From contig UQQM01000001.1 in the NCBI GenBank assembly GCA_900543205.1, positions 1 to 64,000 of the forward strand: 64,000 nt of DNA, read 5' to 3'. The notes beneath the pieces are model-generated. The model was not told where the DNA came from, ran no database searches, and saw nothing but the letters and a program-made list of their open reading frames with translations. Positions 26,817-36,244 of this stretch are shown piece by piece. Position numbers and translations under genes: made by a program. The DNA is from an uncultured Bacteroides sp. GTDB taxonomy: Bacteria; Bacteroidota; Bacteroidia; Bacteroidales; UBA932. Numbering within the stretch: position 1 is the first letter of the stretch; every line of letters begins with the position of its first letter.

Positions 26817-29800
26817 GTTCAGTTACCTGCGGCAATCTGGAGGAAAAGTTGTCCGGATCGTCGCGCAGAATATACTGCAAGGGGCTTTTTCTGTCCGCCA
26901 GATGGTTCGTGTTGAGTCAGGTGGCGCGCAAAGGGCTGCATCTGGTGGTGCTTCCCGACAGGGAAAGCGCCGAGTACTGCACCTCCGACCTCTATAATCT
27001 AGTGGAAGGCGACAGGGTTTTCTTCCTGCCTGAATCAGGGAAGAACGTCGAAAGGAGCAACTACAAGTCTTCGCTTGCCGTCCAGCGTACGGCGGCAATA
27101 GGAAGCGTTCTTTCGTTCAATGAAGAAGAACTGAAGATAATAGTGTCCTATCCGGAGGCCCTTGAGGAGCATGTGCCGGCGGAGAAATCCATAAAGGAAT
27201 CCATATTGAAGATAGCGGAAGGGGACGAAATATCCCATGAAAGGATAGTGGAGATGCTTTCGAAGAACGGTTTCGAAAGGGTGGATTTCGTTTCGGCTCC
27301 GGGGCAGTATGCCATAAGAGGCTCCATAGTGGACATATTCTCCTATTCGTGGAACTACCCCTACCGCATATCATTCTGGGGCAACGAAGTGGAGAAGATA
27401 AACATTTTCGACTGCAACACCCAGCTTTCGGTTTCGGAGGAGAAGGAGATGGAAGTGGTTTCCGACCTTATGTCCTCCGGCGACGGTGAAATGTCCGGCA
27501 TATTGGAGCTACTTCCGGAATCGTCGGTGCTCTGGCTTGATTCTTCCGACATGTACAAGGAGAAGGGGTTCTTCCGGGATGCCGAAAAGTTCAGGGAGAT
27601 ATTCATCGACACTCCCCTATCGGTGCAGACGGAAGAGGAAATCAAGTTCAGCATATCCCCCCAGCCTTCGTTCAACAAGAATTTCGAACTGCTGACAGCC
27701 GACATACGTTCAAGGATGGAAAACGGCTACAAAGTCTGCATCTACGGAGACAAGGCTTCTCAGATTGAAAGGATAAAGTCCATACTTTCGCAGAACGGAG
27801 GCCTGATTCCCGAGTTCGTTTCGGGAAAGACCATACATCAGGGCTTCGTGGATTCCGAAGACAGGGTATGCTGCTATTCCGACCACGAGATATTCGACCG
27901 TTTCCAGAGAGTCAGCATACGCCGCTCGGTCGAAAAGAGCGAACAACTTACCATAAACGACCTCAATTCTTTCAATATAGGTGACTATGTGGTGCATATC
28001 GACCACGGAGTGGGCATATTCGGCGGGCTTGTGAGGATGAGGGACGACAAGGGCAGGGTCCATGAAGTCGTGAAGATAACCTACAAGGACGGGGACGTGG
28101 TGTTCGTTTCGGTTCATGCGCTGAACAAGATATCCCGCTTCCGCTCCAGGGACGGAGAGACCCCAAGAATCAACAAGCTCGGGTCGAAGAGCTGGAGCAC
28201 CCTGAAAAGCAACGCCAAGTCCCGGGTCAAGGACATAGCCAAGGAACTCATACAGCTGTATGCCAAGCGCAAGGCTTCCAAAGGCTTCGCTTTTTCCGCC
28301 GACACTTTCCTCCAGGAGGAACTTGAATCTTCTTTCATGTATGAGGACACTCCGGACCAGGAAAGCGCAACCGCTTCGGTCAAGCGCGACATGGAGGACG
28401 ACTGCCCCATGGACCGTCTTGTCTGCGGCGACGTGGGATTCGGAAAGACTGAGATAGCCGTGAGAGCCGCATTCAAGGCCGTCGCCGACAGCAAGCAGGT
28501 GGCGGTTCTCGTCCCCACGACCATACTCGCTCTCCAGCATTTCAACACTTTCAGGCAGCGTCTTCAGAATCTTCCGTGCAATGTGGAATACGTGAGCCGC
28601 CTGCGCACGGTAAAGGAAATAGGCCAGATAAAGCAGAGGTTGAAAAGAGGGGAGATAGACATACTCATAGGAACCCACAAGATTTTAAGCAAGGATTTCG
28701 AATTCAAGGACCTCGGGCTCCTGATAATAGACGAGGAGCAGAAGTTCGGAGTTTCGGCAAAGGAGAAGCTAAGGGAGCTCAAGGCCTCGGTGGACACCCT
28801 CACGCTTACCGCGACCCCCATACCCAGGACCCTGCAGTTCTCCCTGCTCGGCGCCCGAGACCTCAGCATAATAAACACTCCCCCGCCCAACCGCATTCCG
28901 GTGCAGACCGAGATCATCCTTTTCGACGAAAAGGAGATAAAGGGCATAATAAACTATGAGCTCAACCGGGGCGGGCAGCTCTTCTTCCTCCACAACCGGG
29001 TCGAGGAGCTGGATTCCATATACGAGATATTGCACAGGCTTGTACCTGACATGAAGATATGCGTCGCACACGGGAAGATGGAGTCCAGGAAGCTGGAGAA
29101 CATAATGCTGGACTTCATGCGGGGAGACTACGACATGATGCTGTGCACCACCCTCATAGAGAACGGTCTGGATATACCCAACGCCAACACCATGATAATC
29201 AACCAGGCGCAGAATTTCGGCCTTAGCGACCTGCACCAGCTGCGCGGAAGGGTGGGCCGCTCCAACAAGAAGGCTTTCTGCTATCTGATAGTGCCTCCGC
29301 TCGCCAGCATAACCGACGACGCGCGCAGGAGGCTCAAGGCCATAGAGGAATTCTCCGATCTCGGAAGCGGCTTCAACATAGCCATGCAGGACCTCGATAT
29401 ACGCGGAGCCGGAAACCTGCTCGGTGCGGAGCAGAGCGGCTTCATAACCGAAATGGGATTCGAGACTTATCAGAAGATACTTTCGGAGGCCATGGAGGAG
29501 CTGGGAGTAGAGACTGGTTCCGCCCCGAGGAACGACAGGGGTAGATATGTTTCCGAATGCACCGTGGAGACTGACCAGCCGGCGTTCATACCGGATGACT
29601 ACATAGATATAACGGCGGAGAAGATACGTATCTACCGTGCAATCGACTCGATGAATTCCGACAAGGAAATAGACAATTACGCGAAGCGTATGGCGGACAG
29701 GTTCGGCAAGCTTCCGGAGGAACTGGAGAATCTTTTCTACGTGGTGAAGATAAGGAACGCCGGGGCCGTAATAGGATTCGAGAAGATAATAGTGAAGAAC

Positions 29801-29998
29801 GGACTTCTGATAGCCTTCTTCGTCTCCAATCCCATGTCCCCCTATTATAAGTCCCGGGCTTTCGCTTCCGTAATGGAGAAGATTGCGGCGAACCAGGGCA
29901 TCATAGAGCTGAAGCAGAACGAGACCAAACTCAAGATATTGAGCAGAAATGTGCTTTCGTTGAAACAGGCATACGGGATATTGGGCAAATTGAAGTAA
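26807..29998 (+). CDS. mfd: Transcription-repair coupling factor Mfd
   Basis: The 1063-residue DNA translocase removes stalled RNA polymerase from lesions and recruits UvrA. It has an N-terminal UvrB-like module (to ~residue 300, without a functional ATP site), the RNA polymerase interaction domain starting IGDYVVHIDHGVGIFGG near residue 390, RecG-like helicase motifs (Walker A GDVGFGKTEIA near 541, DEEQ near 642, ATPIPRTLQFSLLGARDLS, LRGRVGRSNKKAFCYL) and a C-terminal regulatory domain. It is somewhat shorter than E. coli Mfd (1148). The first codons ATG-TTG-ATA overlap one of the DnaA-box-like nonamers, so the candidate origin abuts the gene. Confidence 0.96.
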   Translation: MLISSVTCGNLEEKLSGSSRRIYCKGLFLSARWFVLSQVARKGLHLVVLPDRESAEYCTSDLYNLVEGDRVFFLPESGKNVERSNYKSSLAVQRTAAIGSVLSFNEEELKIIVSYPEALEEHVPAEKSIKESILKIAEGDEISHERIVEMLSKNGFERVDFVSAPGQYAIRGSIVDIFSYSWNYPYRISFWGNEVEKINIFDCNTQLSVSEEKEMEVVSDLMSSGDGEMSGILELLPESSVLWLDSSDMYKEKGFFRDAEKFREIFIDTPLSVQTEEEIKFSISPQPSFNKNFELLTADIRSRMENGYKVCIYGDKASQIERIKSILSQNGGLIPEFVSGKTIHQGFVDSEDRVCCYSDHEIFDRFQRVSIRRSVEKSEQLTINDLNSFNIGDYVVHIDHGVGIFGGLVRMRDDKGRVHEVVKITYKDGDVVFVSVHALNKISRFRSRDGETPRINKLGSKSWSTLKSNAKSRVKDIAKELIQLYAKRKASKGFAFSADTFLQEELESSFMYEDTPDQESATASVKRDMEDDCPMDRLVCGDVGFGKTEIAVRAAFKAVADSKQVAVLVPTTILALQHFNTFRQRLQNLPCNVEYVSRLRTVKEIGQIKQRLKRGEIDILIGTHKILSKDFEFKDLGLLIIDEEQKFGVSAKEKLRELKASVDTLTLTATPIPRTLQFSLLGARDLSIINTPPPNRIPVQTEIILFDEKEIKGIINYELNRGGQLFFLHNRVEELDSIYEILHRLVPDMKICVAHGKMESRKLENIMLDFMRGDYDMMLCTTLIENGLDIPNANTMIINQAQNFGLSDLHQLRGRVGRSNKKAFCYLIVPPLASITDDARRRLKAIEEFSDLGSGFNIAMQDLDIRGAGNLLGAEQSGFITEMGFETYQKILSEAMEELGVETGSAPRNDRGRYVSECTVETDQPAFIPDDYIDITAEKIRIYRAIDSMNSDKEIDNYAKRMADRFGKLPEELENLFYVVKIRNAGAVIGFEKIIVKNGLLIAFFVSNPMSPYYKSRAFASVMEKIAANQGIIELKQNETKLKILSRNVLSLKQAYGILGKLK

Positions 29999-30006
29999 AT
30001 ATTTTA

Positions 30007-30014
30007 TAACTTTG
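30007..30014 (+). promoter_or_regulatory. -7 box TAACTTTG of the coaX cluster
   Basis: TAACTTTG ends 22 bases before the coaX ATG and only nine bases after the mfd stop, so the coaX-to-ppiD run probably has its own promoter. Confidence 0.6.
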
Positions 30015-30036
30015 TAGGCTTGTAACTTTTGGACGG

Positions 30037-30765
30037 ATGGCAAATCTTCTGGTATTGACCGGCAATACGGCCCTGAAGGCGGCATGGACGGACGGGATGA
30101 CTCTCGGCAAGACTTTCCGCTATCAGGGTGAGAAGATGCTGGACTATCTGCTTTCCATAACCGAGAAGGAGAAGCCCGAAGTGCTCACCATAGCGTCGGT
30201 ATACGAAATATCCGAAAGTGACCAGGCAGCGTTGAGGAAGGAATGCAGCCATCTGATAATACTCGACAGGGCGCATACCGGATATCTGCTGAAATACGAC
30301 TTCCCCGAATATCTTTCGTATGACAGGGCCGCAGGCCTGATAGCGGCGAGGTTCCTTTTCAAGGACAAGCCATGCACGGTATTCGACTTCGGAACGACTC
30401 TTACCGTCGATTTCCTTAATTCCGACGGAAGGTATATGGGTGGGAACATATCTCCTGGCTGCCGTACCAGGTTCAAGTCCCTGAACCGCTATTCCAAGGC
30501 GCTGCCGCTCGTGGACACTCCGGAAAAGGTTCTTCCCGAAGGAAATTCGCTCGCCGCTTCGATAGAAAGCGGAGTGATTTTAGGCATAATGTTTGAAACG
30601 GAGGGCTACATTCGTCAAAAACCGGAAAATATCGTGATATTTACCGGCGGTGACGCCATTTATTTTGCCAAGAAGATGAAAAACTCCATCTTTGTGGTTT
30701 GTAATCTTGAACTGATGGGCCTTGCCCTGATAACTGACGAATATGTCAAGAAGAATATCGAGTAA
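30037..30765 (+). CDS. coaX: Type III pantothenate kinase homologue (CoaX) with altered first motif
   Basis: The 242-residue protein belongs to the CoaX family, which phosphorylates pantothenate in the first step of coenzyme A synthesis. The second phosphate motif (FDFGTTLTVDFLNSDGRYMGG), the ISPGCRTRFKSL segment and the YDRAAGL region with its catalytic-type Asp are present. The first phosphate motif, normally D-x-GNT, reads LVLTGNTALK: the conserved Asp is Leu here. This may weaken or abolish activity, or the enzyme may compensate; only an assay can tell. It begins an envelope cluster and its 3' end overlaps the next gene by 23 bases. Confidence 0.85.
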   Translation: MANLLVLTGNTALKAAWTDGMTLGKTFRYQGEKMLDYLLSITEKEKPEVLTIASVYEISESDQAALRKECSHLIILDRAHTGYLLKYDFPEYLSYDRAAGLIAARFLFKDKPCTVFDFGTTLTVDFLNSDGRYMGGNISPGCRTRFKSLNRYSKALPLVDTPEKVLPEGNSLAASIESGVILGIMFETEGYIRQKPENIVIFTGGDAIYFAKKMKNSIFVVCNLELMGLALITDEYVKKNIE

Positions 30766-32059
30766 AGTCTTAGTTTCCATAATATTGCTGCTCGGCAGCA
30801 TCAGTATTGCCTCCGCGCAGGAGGCTTACGGCGGTTATTCACCTTATTCCATATTCGGAGTCGGAGACCTTGCAGTACAAGGTTCGGCCTACAACAAGTC
30901 CATGGGTGGAGTGGGAATAGCCGGAAGGAACAACAGATATCTGAACATCATGAACCCGGCCGCAGTCACCGCAAGGGATTCCCTTTCGTTCATGGCCAGC
31001 TTCTCGATGAACGTCAACAACAAGATTTTCCGCCAGGGTGATGCCCTTTCGGCCAACAATGTGGTGAACGTCAACGACGTGGTGATTTCCTTCCCCATTC
31101 AGAGGGCTTCCGCGATGATGCTGGGAATAGTCCCCTATAGCAATACAGGATTCGAATTCGGAGGCAGGTACACCGATCCGGATCTTGTCGGAACTGCGGG
31201 AGACATATTCTATTCGGCAGACGGAATAGGAAGCATGTACAAGCTGTTCGCTGCAGCAGGAGTCACCTTCCTCAAGAGGATTTCTCTGGGAGCCGAATTG
31301 GACTATTATTTCGGAAACATCACAAAGAGCTTCACCACAAGTTTCTCTGACTCCTCATATAGTTCGATATCCAACAAGAACGTATTGCAGCTCAATGGAA
31401 TAGGAGGCAGGTTCGGACTGCAGTACGAGCAGCCTTTCGGAGATGATGTCAGCATGGTGGTCGGAGCCACCTACACGACCGGAGCCAAGCTGCGCGGATA
31501 TTACGAGAATGGCAGAATGTCGGTGGGTTCCGTCACCACGGACACCCTCTCCTACAGGAATGACACCCTCGGAATAACTAAACATGCCGCACTTGCCGGT
31601 GAGATAGGGGTCGGAATATCGCTGAAGAAGGCAAACAAATGGCTCGTGGAATTCAACTATACGCGTTCCGACTGGAGAAATTCTGGAATGGAGAACATCA
31701 GCGGCTACAACCTGTCTTCCATACCTTTCAGCACTTCCACCACGGAGGCATACAGGCTCGGTTTCGAATACATCCCCAATCTGACTGACATCAGGTATTA
31801 CATGAACCGCGTGGCATACCGTGCCGGAGCCTATTACAAGAAGGAATACTATGCCTTGAGCGGACACGACATAGCCTCGATGGGAATCACTTTGGGAGCC
31901 ACTTTACCCGTGTTCCGGTGGTACAACGGACTGACGGTGGGCATGGAGCTTGGGCAGCGCGCTTCGCTTACCGGAAATCTTACAAGGGAAAGGTATATCA
32001 ATTTTTCAATAGGAATTAATATATTTGACATCTGGTTCCAGAAGCCTCAGTATGAATAA
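30743..32059 (+). CDS. Outer-membrane beta-barrel protein (FadL/PorV-like)
   Basis: This 438-residue protein has a clear signal peptide (VLVSIILLLGSISIASAQE, cleavage near residue 26) and a body of alternating aromatic/hydrophobic strands (SPYSIFGVGDLAVQGSAYNK, KSMGGVGIAGRNNRYLNIMN, AYRLGFEYIPNLTDIRYYMN) ending in an amphipathic strand typical of outer-membrane barrels. It resembles conserved Bacteroidota proteins found after coaX; a FadL-type transport barrel is the most likely fold. The ligand is not known. The start overlaps coaX by 23 bases; the signal peptide supports this start. A TPR protein follows 21 bases later. Confidence 0.8.
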   Translation: MSRRISSKVLVSIILLLGSISIASAQEAYGGYSPYSIFGVGDLAVQGSAYNKSMGGVGIAGRNNRYLNIMNPAAVTARDSLSFMASFSMNVNNKIFRQGDALSANNVVNVNDVVISFPIQRASAMMLGIVPYSNTGFEFGGRYTDPDLVGTAGDIFYSADGIGSMYKLFAAAGVTFLKRISLGAELDYYFGNITKSFTTSFSDSSYSSISNKNVLQLNGIGGRFGLQYEQPFGDDVSMVVGATYTTGAKLRGYYENGRMSVGSVTTDTLSYRNDTLGITKHAALAGEIGVGISLKKANKWLVEFNYTRSDWRNSGMENISGYNLSSIPFSTSTTEAYRLGFEYIPNLTDIRYYMNRVAYRAGAYYKKEYYALSGHDIASMGITLGATLPVFRWYNGLTVGMELGQRASLTGNLTRERYINFSIGINIFDIWFQKPQYE

Positions 32060-32080
32060 TCAATAACCATTTTTTAAAAT

Positions 32081-33409
32081 ATGAGAAAATTAACCCTAGT
32101 AATTGTAACGCTCGCCGCTGTGATGATCGGCAGTTCTGATGTGTTCGCCCAGGGAAAATGGGGTCCTGACAGCGCAGAATGCATCAAGTATCTCTCCTAC
32201 TACAAGGAGTACTACAAGCAGAAGGCTTACGAGGAGGCCACTCCCAACTGGAGGAAGGCCTACGAGCTCTGCCCTGCCACAGCCAGCCAGAACATGCTCA
32301 TCGAGGGCGCTTCCCTCGTGCGCAGGCTGATAAACCAGAACCAGAACAACCCTGAGTACAGGAATGCTCTCATCGACACCCTTCTCACCCTGCATGACAC
32401 AAGGGCCGAATACTATCCCAAATATGCCGTGACCGCGCGCAACAACAAGGGAATCGATATCGCCAACTTCGTGAAGGACGACTTCCGCAAGCAGTTCGAC
32501 GGCTTTGAGGAAATCATCCTCTCCAACAAGGAGAACACCAGGCCCAACCTGCTCCTGTTCGATCTCCAGGCTGCCATCAACCTCTATCAGGAAGGTTCTA
32601 TCGACGCCGAGACCGTCATCTCCGTATATCAGAGGAACGCCGACCTCATAGAAAACATCCCTGCCGAAAATGATGCGGAGAAGGAGCTCAACGAGAACGT
32701 GAAGACCGATATGGGAAGCCTCTTCGCCGGAAGCAAGGTGGCCAGCTGCGACAACCTTATCGAACTCTATACCCCCAGGCTTGACGCGGATCCCAACAAT
32801 CTCGAACTCGCCTCCAGCATCGTGTCCACGATGACCCTCACCGAGGGCTGCACCGACAACGACCTCTACCTGAGGGCCGTGACCACCATGAACAACCTCG
32901 ATCCTTCCGCAAATTCAGCATATTACCTCTTCAAGCTCCATGGCGACAGGGGCAATATCGAGGAGGCCGTACGCTATATGGAGACCGCCATCGCCGCTGA
33001 GGATTCAGACGCTGCCACCGACGCCGAGTGGGAGTACGAGCTTGCCGTATTCTGCTTCAAGAACGGCCAGAACGCACGTGCTTTCGAGGCTGCCAACATT
33101 GCTGCCGAGACTTCCGAGGAACTCAAGGGAAAGGCCTACTTCCTCATCGGCAACATCTGGGGCGCTTCAGTATGCGGTACCGACGAAATCTCCAAGCGCG
33201 CTCCCTACTGGGTTGCCTGCGACTATATGTACAAGGCGAAGCAGGCCGATCCTTCGCTTGCAGAGGAGGCTGACAGGTACATCGGACAGTACAGCGTATA
33301 CTTCCCCGAGGCTGCCGAGGCCTTCATGTACGACCTGACCGACGGCCAGTCATACACCGTAATCTGCAACGGTATGAGGGCCAACACCACAGTCCGCACC
33401 AACAAGTAG
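32081..33409 (+). CDS. Exported tetratricopeptide-repeat protein
   Basis: The 442-residue protein has an N-terminal signal peptide (LTLVIVTLAAVMIGSSDVFAQ, cleavage near residue 23) and a helical body with degenerate TPR units (ECIKYLSYYKEYYKQKAYEE, ANSAYYLFKLHGDRGNIEEA, KNGQNARAFEAANIAAETSE). It is probably periplasmic. It is sandwiched between an outer-membrane barrel and lptC, so a role in outer-membrane assembly or in cell-surface organisation is plausible but inferred from position only. Codon third positions are strongly C-biased compared with mfd and coaX, which suggests high expression. The next start, a TTG, lies four bases past its stop. Confidence 0.85.
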   Translation: MRKLTLVIVTLAAVMIGSSDVFAQGKWGPDSAECIKYLSYYKEYYKQKAYEEATPNWRKAYELCPATASQNMLIEGASLVRRLINQNQNNPEYRNALIDTLLTLHDTRAEYYPKYAVTARNNKGIDIANFVKDDFRKQFDGFEEIILSNKENTRPNLLLFDLQAAINLYQEGSIDAETVISVYQRNADLIENIPAENDAEKELNENVKTDMGSLFAGSKVASCDNLIELYTPRLDADPNNLELASSIVSTMTLTEGCTDNDLYLRAVTTMNNLDPSANSAYYLFKLHGDRGNIEEAVRYMETAIAAEDSDAATDAEWEYELAVFCFKNGQNARAFEAANIAAETSEELKGKAYFLIGNIWGASVCGTDEISKRAPYWVACDYMYKAKQADPSLAEEADRYIGQYSVYFPEAAEAFMYDLTDGQSYTVICNGMRANTTVRTNK

Positions 33410-33412
33410 GAT

Positions 33413-34051
33413 TTGAACGGAATTCGAAATAATTCAGGGATACTGGCAGTCACTTTCGTGATTGCCAGTATTCTGCTTTCTTGCGACCGTGGAATAGGGG
33501 AGGCCGAGAAACTGGATCTGTCGAGCACGCCGATGCAGGTCATAGACGACATGTTCGCCGTGCAGACCAAGAACGGTTCCGTGGAGATGCGCCTTGAGGC
33601 TCCGGTCATGGAGCATTATGACGCTGAGGATGAAAGCAGGGACGAATTCCCCCGGGGCATATCTGTGTTCGCCTATACCGAAGACGGCCTTCTGGAGTCG
33701 GTCATAATAGCCGACAACGCGAGGCACATAGTCCCCAAGGCCTCTTCCGACAAGGAGGATGAGGTCTGGGAGGCCTTCGGCAACGTGATACTCCACAACG
33801 TCATCAAACAGGAGACGATGGAGACCGACACGCTATATTGGGACCAGACCAAGGAGGAGGTCTATACGGACTGCTATGTCAAGATGTATTCTCCGGACGG
33901 CTTCGCCCAGGGCTACGGAATGCGTTCCGACGACCACATGCGCAACGCAAAGCTTTTCAATCCTTTCGACGGATATGTGGTGACGGTTCAGGATACCACT
34001 GCGGTAATCATTGATTCTGTGAATTTTATTGGGCCTTTTCCGAAAAAATAG
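33413..34051 (+). CDS. lptC: LPS-export protein LptC (lipoprotein form)
   Basis: The 212-residue protein shows an N-terminal hydrophobic segment ending in a lipobox (FVIASILLSC, Cys near residue 24), then LptC/OstA-type beta repeats (MQVIDDMFAVQTKNGSVEMR, VIIADNARHIVPKASS, ETMETDTLYWDQTKEEVYTD, DGFAQGYGMRSDDHM). LptC bridges the inner-membrane LptBFG complex to LptA for lipopolysaccharide export. The start is a TTG at 33413, since no ATG precedes the lipobox; the TTG is four bases after the TPR stop. Lipoprotein anchoring, instead of the enterobacterial membrane helix, is usual in Bacteroidota. Partner lpt genes are not in the window. Confidence 0.87.
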   Translation: MNGIRNNSGILAVTFVIASILLSCDRGIGEAEKLDLSSTPMQVIDDMFAVQTKNGSVEMRLEAPVMEHYDAEDESRDEFPRGISVFAYTEDGLLESVIIADNARHIVPKASSDKEDEVWEAFGNVILHNVIKQETMETDTLYWDQTKEEVYTDCYVKMYSPDGFAQGYGMRSDDHMRNAKLFNPFDGYVVTVQDTTAVIIDSVNFIGPFPKK

Positions 34052-34096
34052 TTAAATTCGCAGTCTTGTTTGAAATTTTAAAATTTTAAAGACAAT

Positions 34097-36178
34097 ATGG
34101 CGTTACTTGAGAAAATACGCGTAAAGTTCGGTATCGTGATATCCGTGATAATCGCGTTGGCCCTCCTTTCGTTCATTATCGACCCCGGAACCCTGGAGTC
34201 CGCCCTGAATTCGATGTCTTCAAAGTACGATGTCGGAAAAATAGACGGCAAGAGGATTTCCTACAACGAGTTCCAGTCTGAAATCGACAAATACACGGCC
34301 GTAAACGAACTTCTGACAGGTTCTTCAGCGCAGAGCGAACAGATGCAGGAGCAGATAAGGAATTCCGCATGGCAGGAGCTGGTGGACAAGTACATGTTCA
34401 TCCCCAACGCCCAGAGCGCGGGTATCCAGGTGGGGGAGGCCGAGCTGGTGGACCTCGTCTCAGGCGAGAACATTTCTCCTGTAATGTCGCAGAATCCCGT
34501 ATTCCTTGACGAGTCCGGCAATTTCTCGCTCGACAATCTGAACGCATTCATCGCGAATGTCAACCAGGACCAGAGCGGCCGCCTGAGGCTCTACTGGAAT
34601 TTCCTGCAGAACGGCATCAACACGCAGCAGTACTACCAGAAGTACAATGCGCTGTTCTCCGCCGGAAACTATGAGAACGCCCTCCAGCTCGCCGAGGATC
34701 TCAACTTCAACAACACCACGGCAGACGTGGACTACTGCCTGACAATGTATCCCGTAGTCAGGGACAGCAGCGTTACCGTCAGCGATGCCGAGATAAAGAG
34801 CTATTACGACAGCCACAAGGAATTCTTCAAGCAGCGCGCAAGCCGCGAGATAGAGTATGTGGTATATGAGGTGGAGCCTTCGGAGGCTGACGTGCTCGCC
34901 ACCAGCGACGAGATGGATGCGGCCTACGAGGAGTTCAAGACCACCGACAACATGAGGGCCTTCCTCCTCAGGAATTCCGACGAGCCCCTTTCCGAGTACT
35001 GGTACAAGGCCGGTGACCTCAACACCGTGAACAGGGACATCAACAGGTATATCTTCGAGGACGGAGAGGACATCACCCCCATAATCAAGTCCGGTGACAC
35101 ATTCATCGCAGCCCGCGAGCTCGACAGCAAGATGCTTCCCGACTCAGTGTTCGTAAAGCACATCCTCATTCAGGGTGAGGGAGCCGAGCATGTGGCCGAC
35201 AGCCTTGTGGGCGTGCTCAACAGGGGAGGTAACTTCTCAAATCTCGCCGCCATCTATTCTGCTGACCAGTCCAGCGCCGCCGACGGAGAGCTCGGAAGCA
35301 TAGGCTGGATGACCCAGAGCTATATGATTCCCGGCTTCGAGTCGGTAATAGAGGCCCGCGTGGACCGTCCCTTCGTGCTCAACACGCAGTACGGCAGCCA
35401 TGTTGTGCTCGTCACCGAAAGGACCAGGCCCGTGCTCAAGAAGCAGGTGGCGCTGCTTGAGAAGACCGCCATAGCCGGCAGGGACACCTTCAATGAGTAT
35501 TATGCGCAGGCCAACACCTTCTCAACCCTTGCCGGAGGATCTTACGACGGCTACAGGAAGGCTGTGGATTCCACCAAGGTATACTCTCATTCCCTCACCA
35601 TCACCGAGGCCACTTCAAGCTACGGCGCCATTGACAACGCCAAGGAAGTGACAAGGTGGGCTTTCGACGCCAAGGCCGGAAAGGCTTCCGAAATCATAAC
35701 CGTCAACAACAACTATTTCTTCATCGCAACAGTGAAGAAGATCAACAAGGAGGGTTATGCTCCTGTATCCGACGTGGCTTCGATGATTGAGCAGAGGCTC
35801 TATACCCAGAAGCTCCAGGAGAAGACTCTCGCCGAGGTGAAGGGCAAGCTCGAAGGAATCACAAGCATCGAGGATGCCGCCAAGGTTCTCGGAGTGGAGG
35901 TTGAGCGCAGCGAAGGTCTTTCGCTCGCTTCCACCAGCACCGACCCTGCACTTCTCGGCGCCGCCCAGTCGGCTCCCGAAGGAACTCTCTGCGGCCCCGT
36001 TGCCGGAACCATGGGAGTGTATGTGCTGAACGTTTCCAACAGGCAGACAGGCTCTTTCTATACCGAGGATGACGCAAGGAACCTTGCTGCGCAGAAAGCC
36101 CAGTATTCATCCCAGCTCATACTTTCGGTAATGGCTGACTACGATGATGTAGTGGACAACAGGGCCAGGTTCTTCTAG
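34097..36178 (+). CDS. ppiD: Periplasmic peptidyl-prolyl isomerase, PpiD/SurA-like
   Basis: The 693-residue foldase has one N-terminal transmembrane helix (IVISVIIALALLSFIIDPGT, residues ~13-32), a SurA-N-like chaperone region (GKRISYNEFQSEIDKYTAVN, WQELVDKYMFIPNAQSAGIQ) and a parvulin domain (VFVKHILIQGEGAEHVADSL ... FSNLAAIYSADQSSAADGEL ... GSIGWMTQSYMIPGFESVI) at about residues 350-445. The C-terminal third repeats a helical chaperone-like pattern. The anchor and length match PpiD. As the last gene of the coaX-OMP-TPR-lptC run it probably serves outer-membrane biogenesis. A strong terminator follows. Confidence 0.92.
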   Translation: MALLEKIRVKFGIVISVIIALALLSFIIDPGTLESALNSMSSKYDVGKIDGKRISYNEFQSEIDKYTAVNELLTGSSAQSEQMQEQIRNSAWQELVDKYMFIPNAQSAGIQVGEAELVDLVSGENISPVMSQNPVFLDESGNFSLDNLNAFIANVNQDQSGRLRLYWNFLQNGINTQQYYQKYNALFSAGNYENALQLAEDLNFNNTTADVDYCLTMYPVVRDSSVTVSDAEIKSYYDSHKEFFKQRASREIEYVVYEVEPSEADVLATSDEMDAAYEEFKTTDNMRAFLLRNSDEPLSEYWYKAGDLNTVNRDINRYIFEDGEDITPIIKSGDTFIAARELDSKMLPDSVFVKHILIQGEGAEHVADSLVGVLNRGGNFSNLAAIYSADQSSAADGELGSIGWMTQSYMIPGFESVIEARVDRPFVLNTQYGSHVVLVTERTRPVLKKQVALLEKTAIAGRDTFNEYYAQANTFSTLAGGSYDGYRKAVDSTKVYSHSLTITEATSSYGAIDNAKEVTRWAFDAKAGKASEIITVNNNYFFIATVKKINKEGYAPVSDVASMIEQRLYTQKLQEKTLAEVKGKLEGITSIEDAAKVLGVEVERSEGLSLASTSTDPALLGAAQSAPEGTLCGPVAGTMGVYVLNVSNRQTGSFYTEDDARNLAAQKAQYSSQLILSVMADYDDVVDNRARFF

Positions 36179-36194
36179 GACAGGCCCGGTTCCG

Positions 36195-36226
36195 AAAAAA
36201 GGCGACCTTTCCAGGCCGCCTTTTTT
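36195..36226. terminator. Bidirectional terminator between ppiD and the methyltransferase gene
   Basis: AAAAAAGGCG / CGCCTTTTTT (36195-36204 / 36217-36226) form a perfect 10-base stem with a 12-base loop. The A run on one side and T run on the other serve both converging genes. Confidence 0.9.
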
Positions 36227-36244
36227 CGTATCGTGTCCGGCAAG

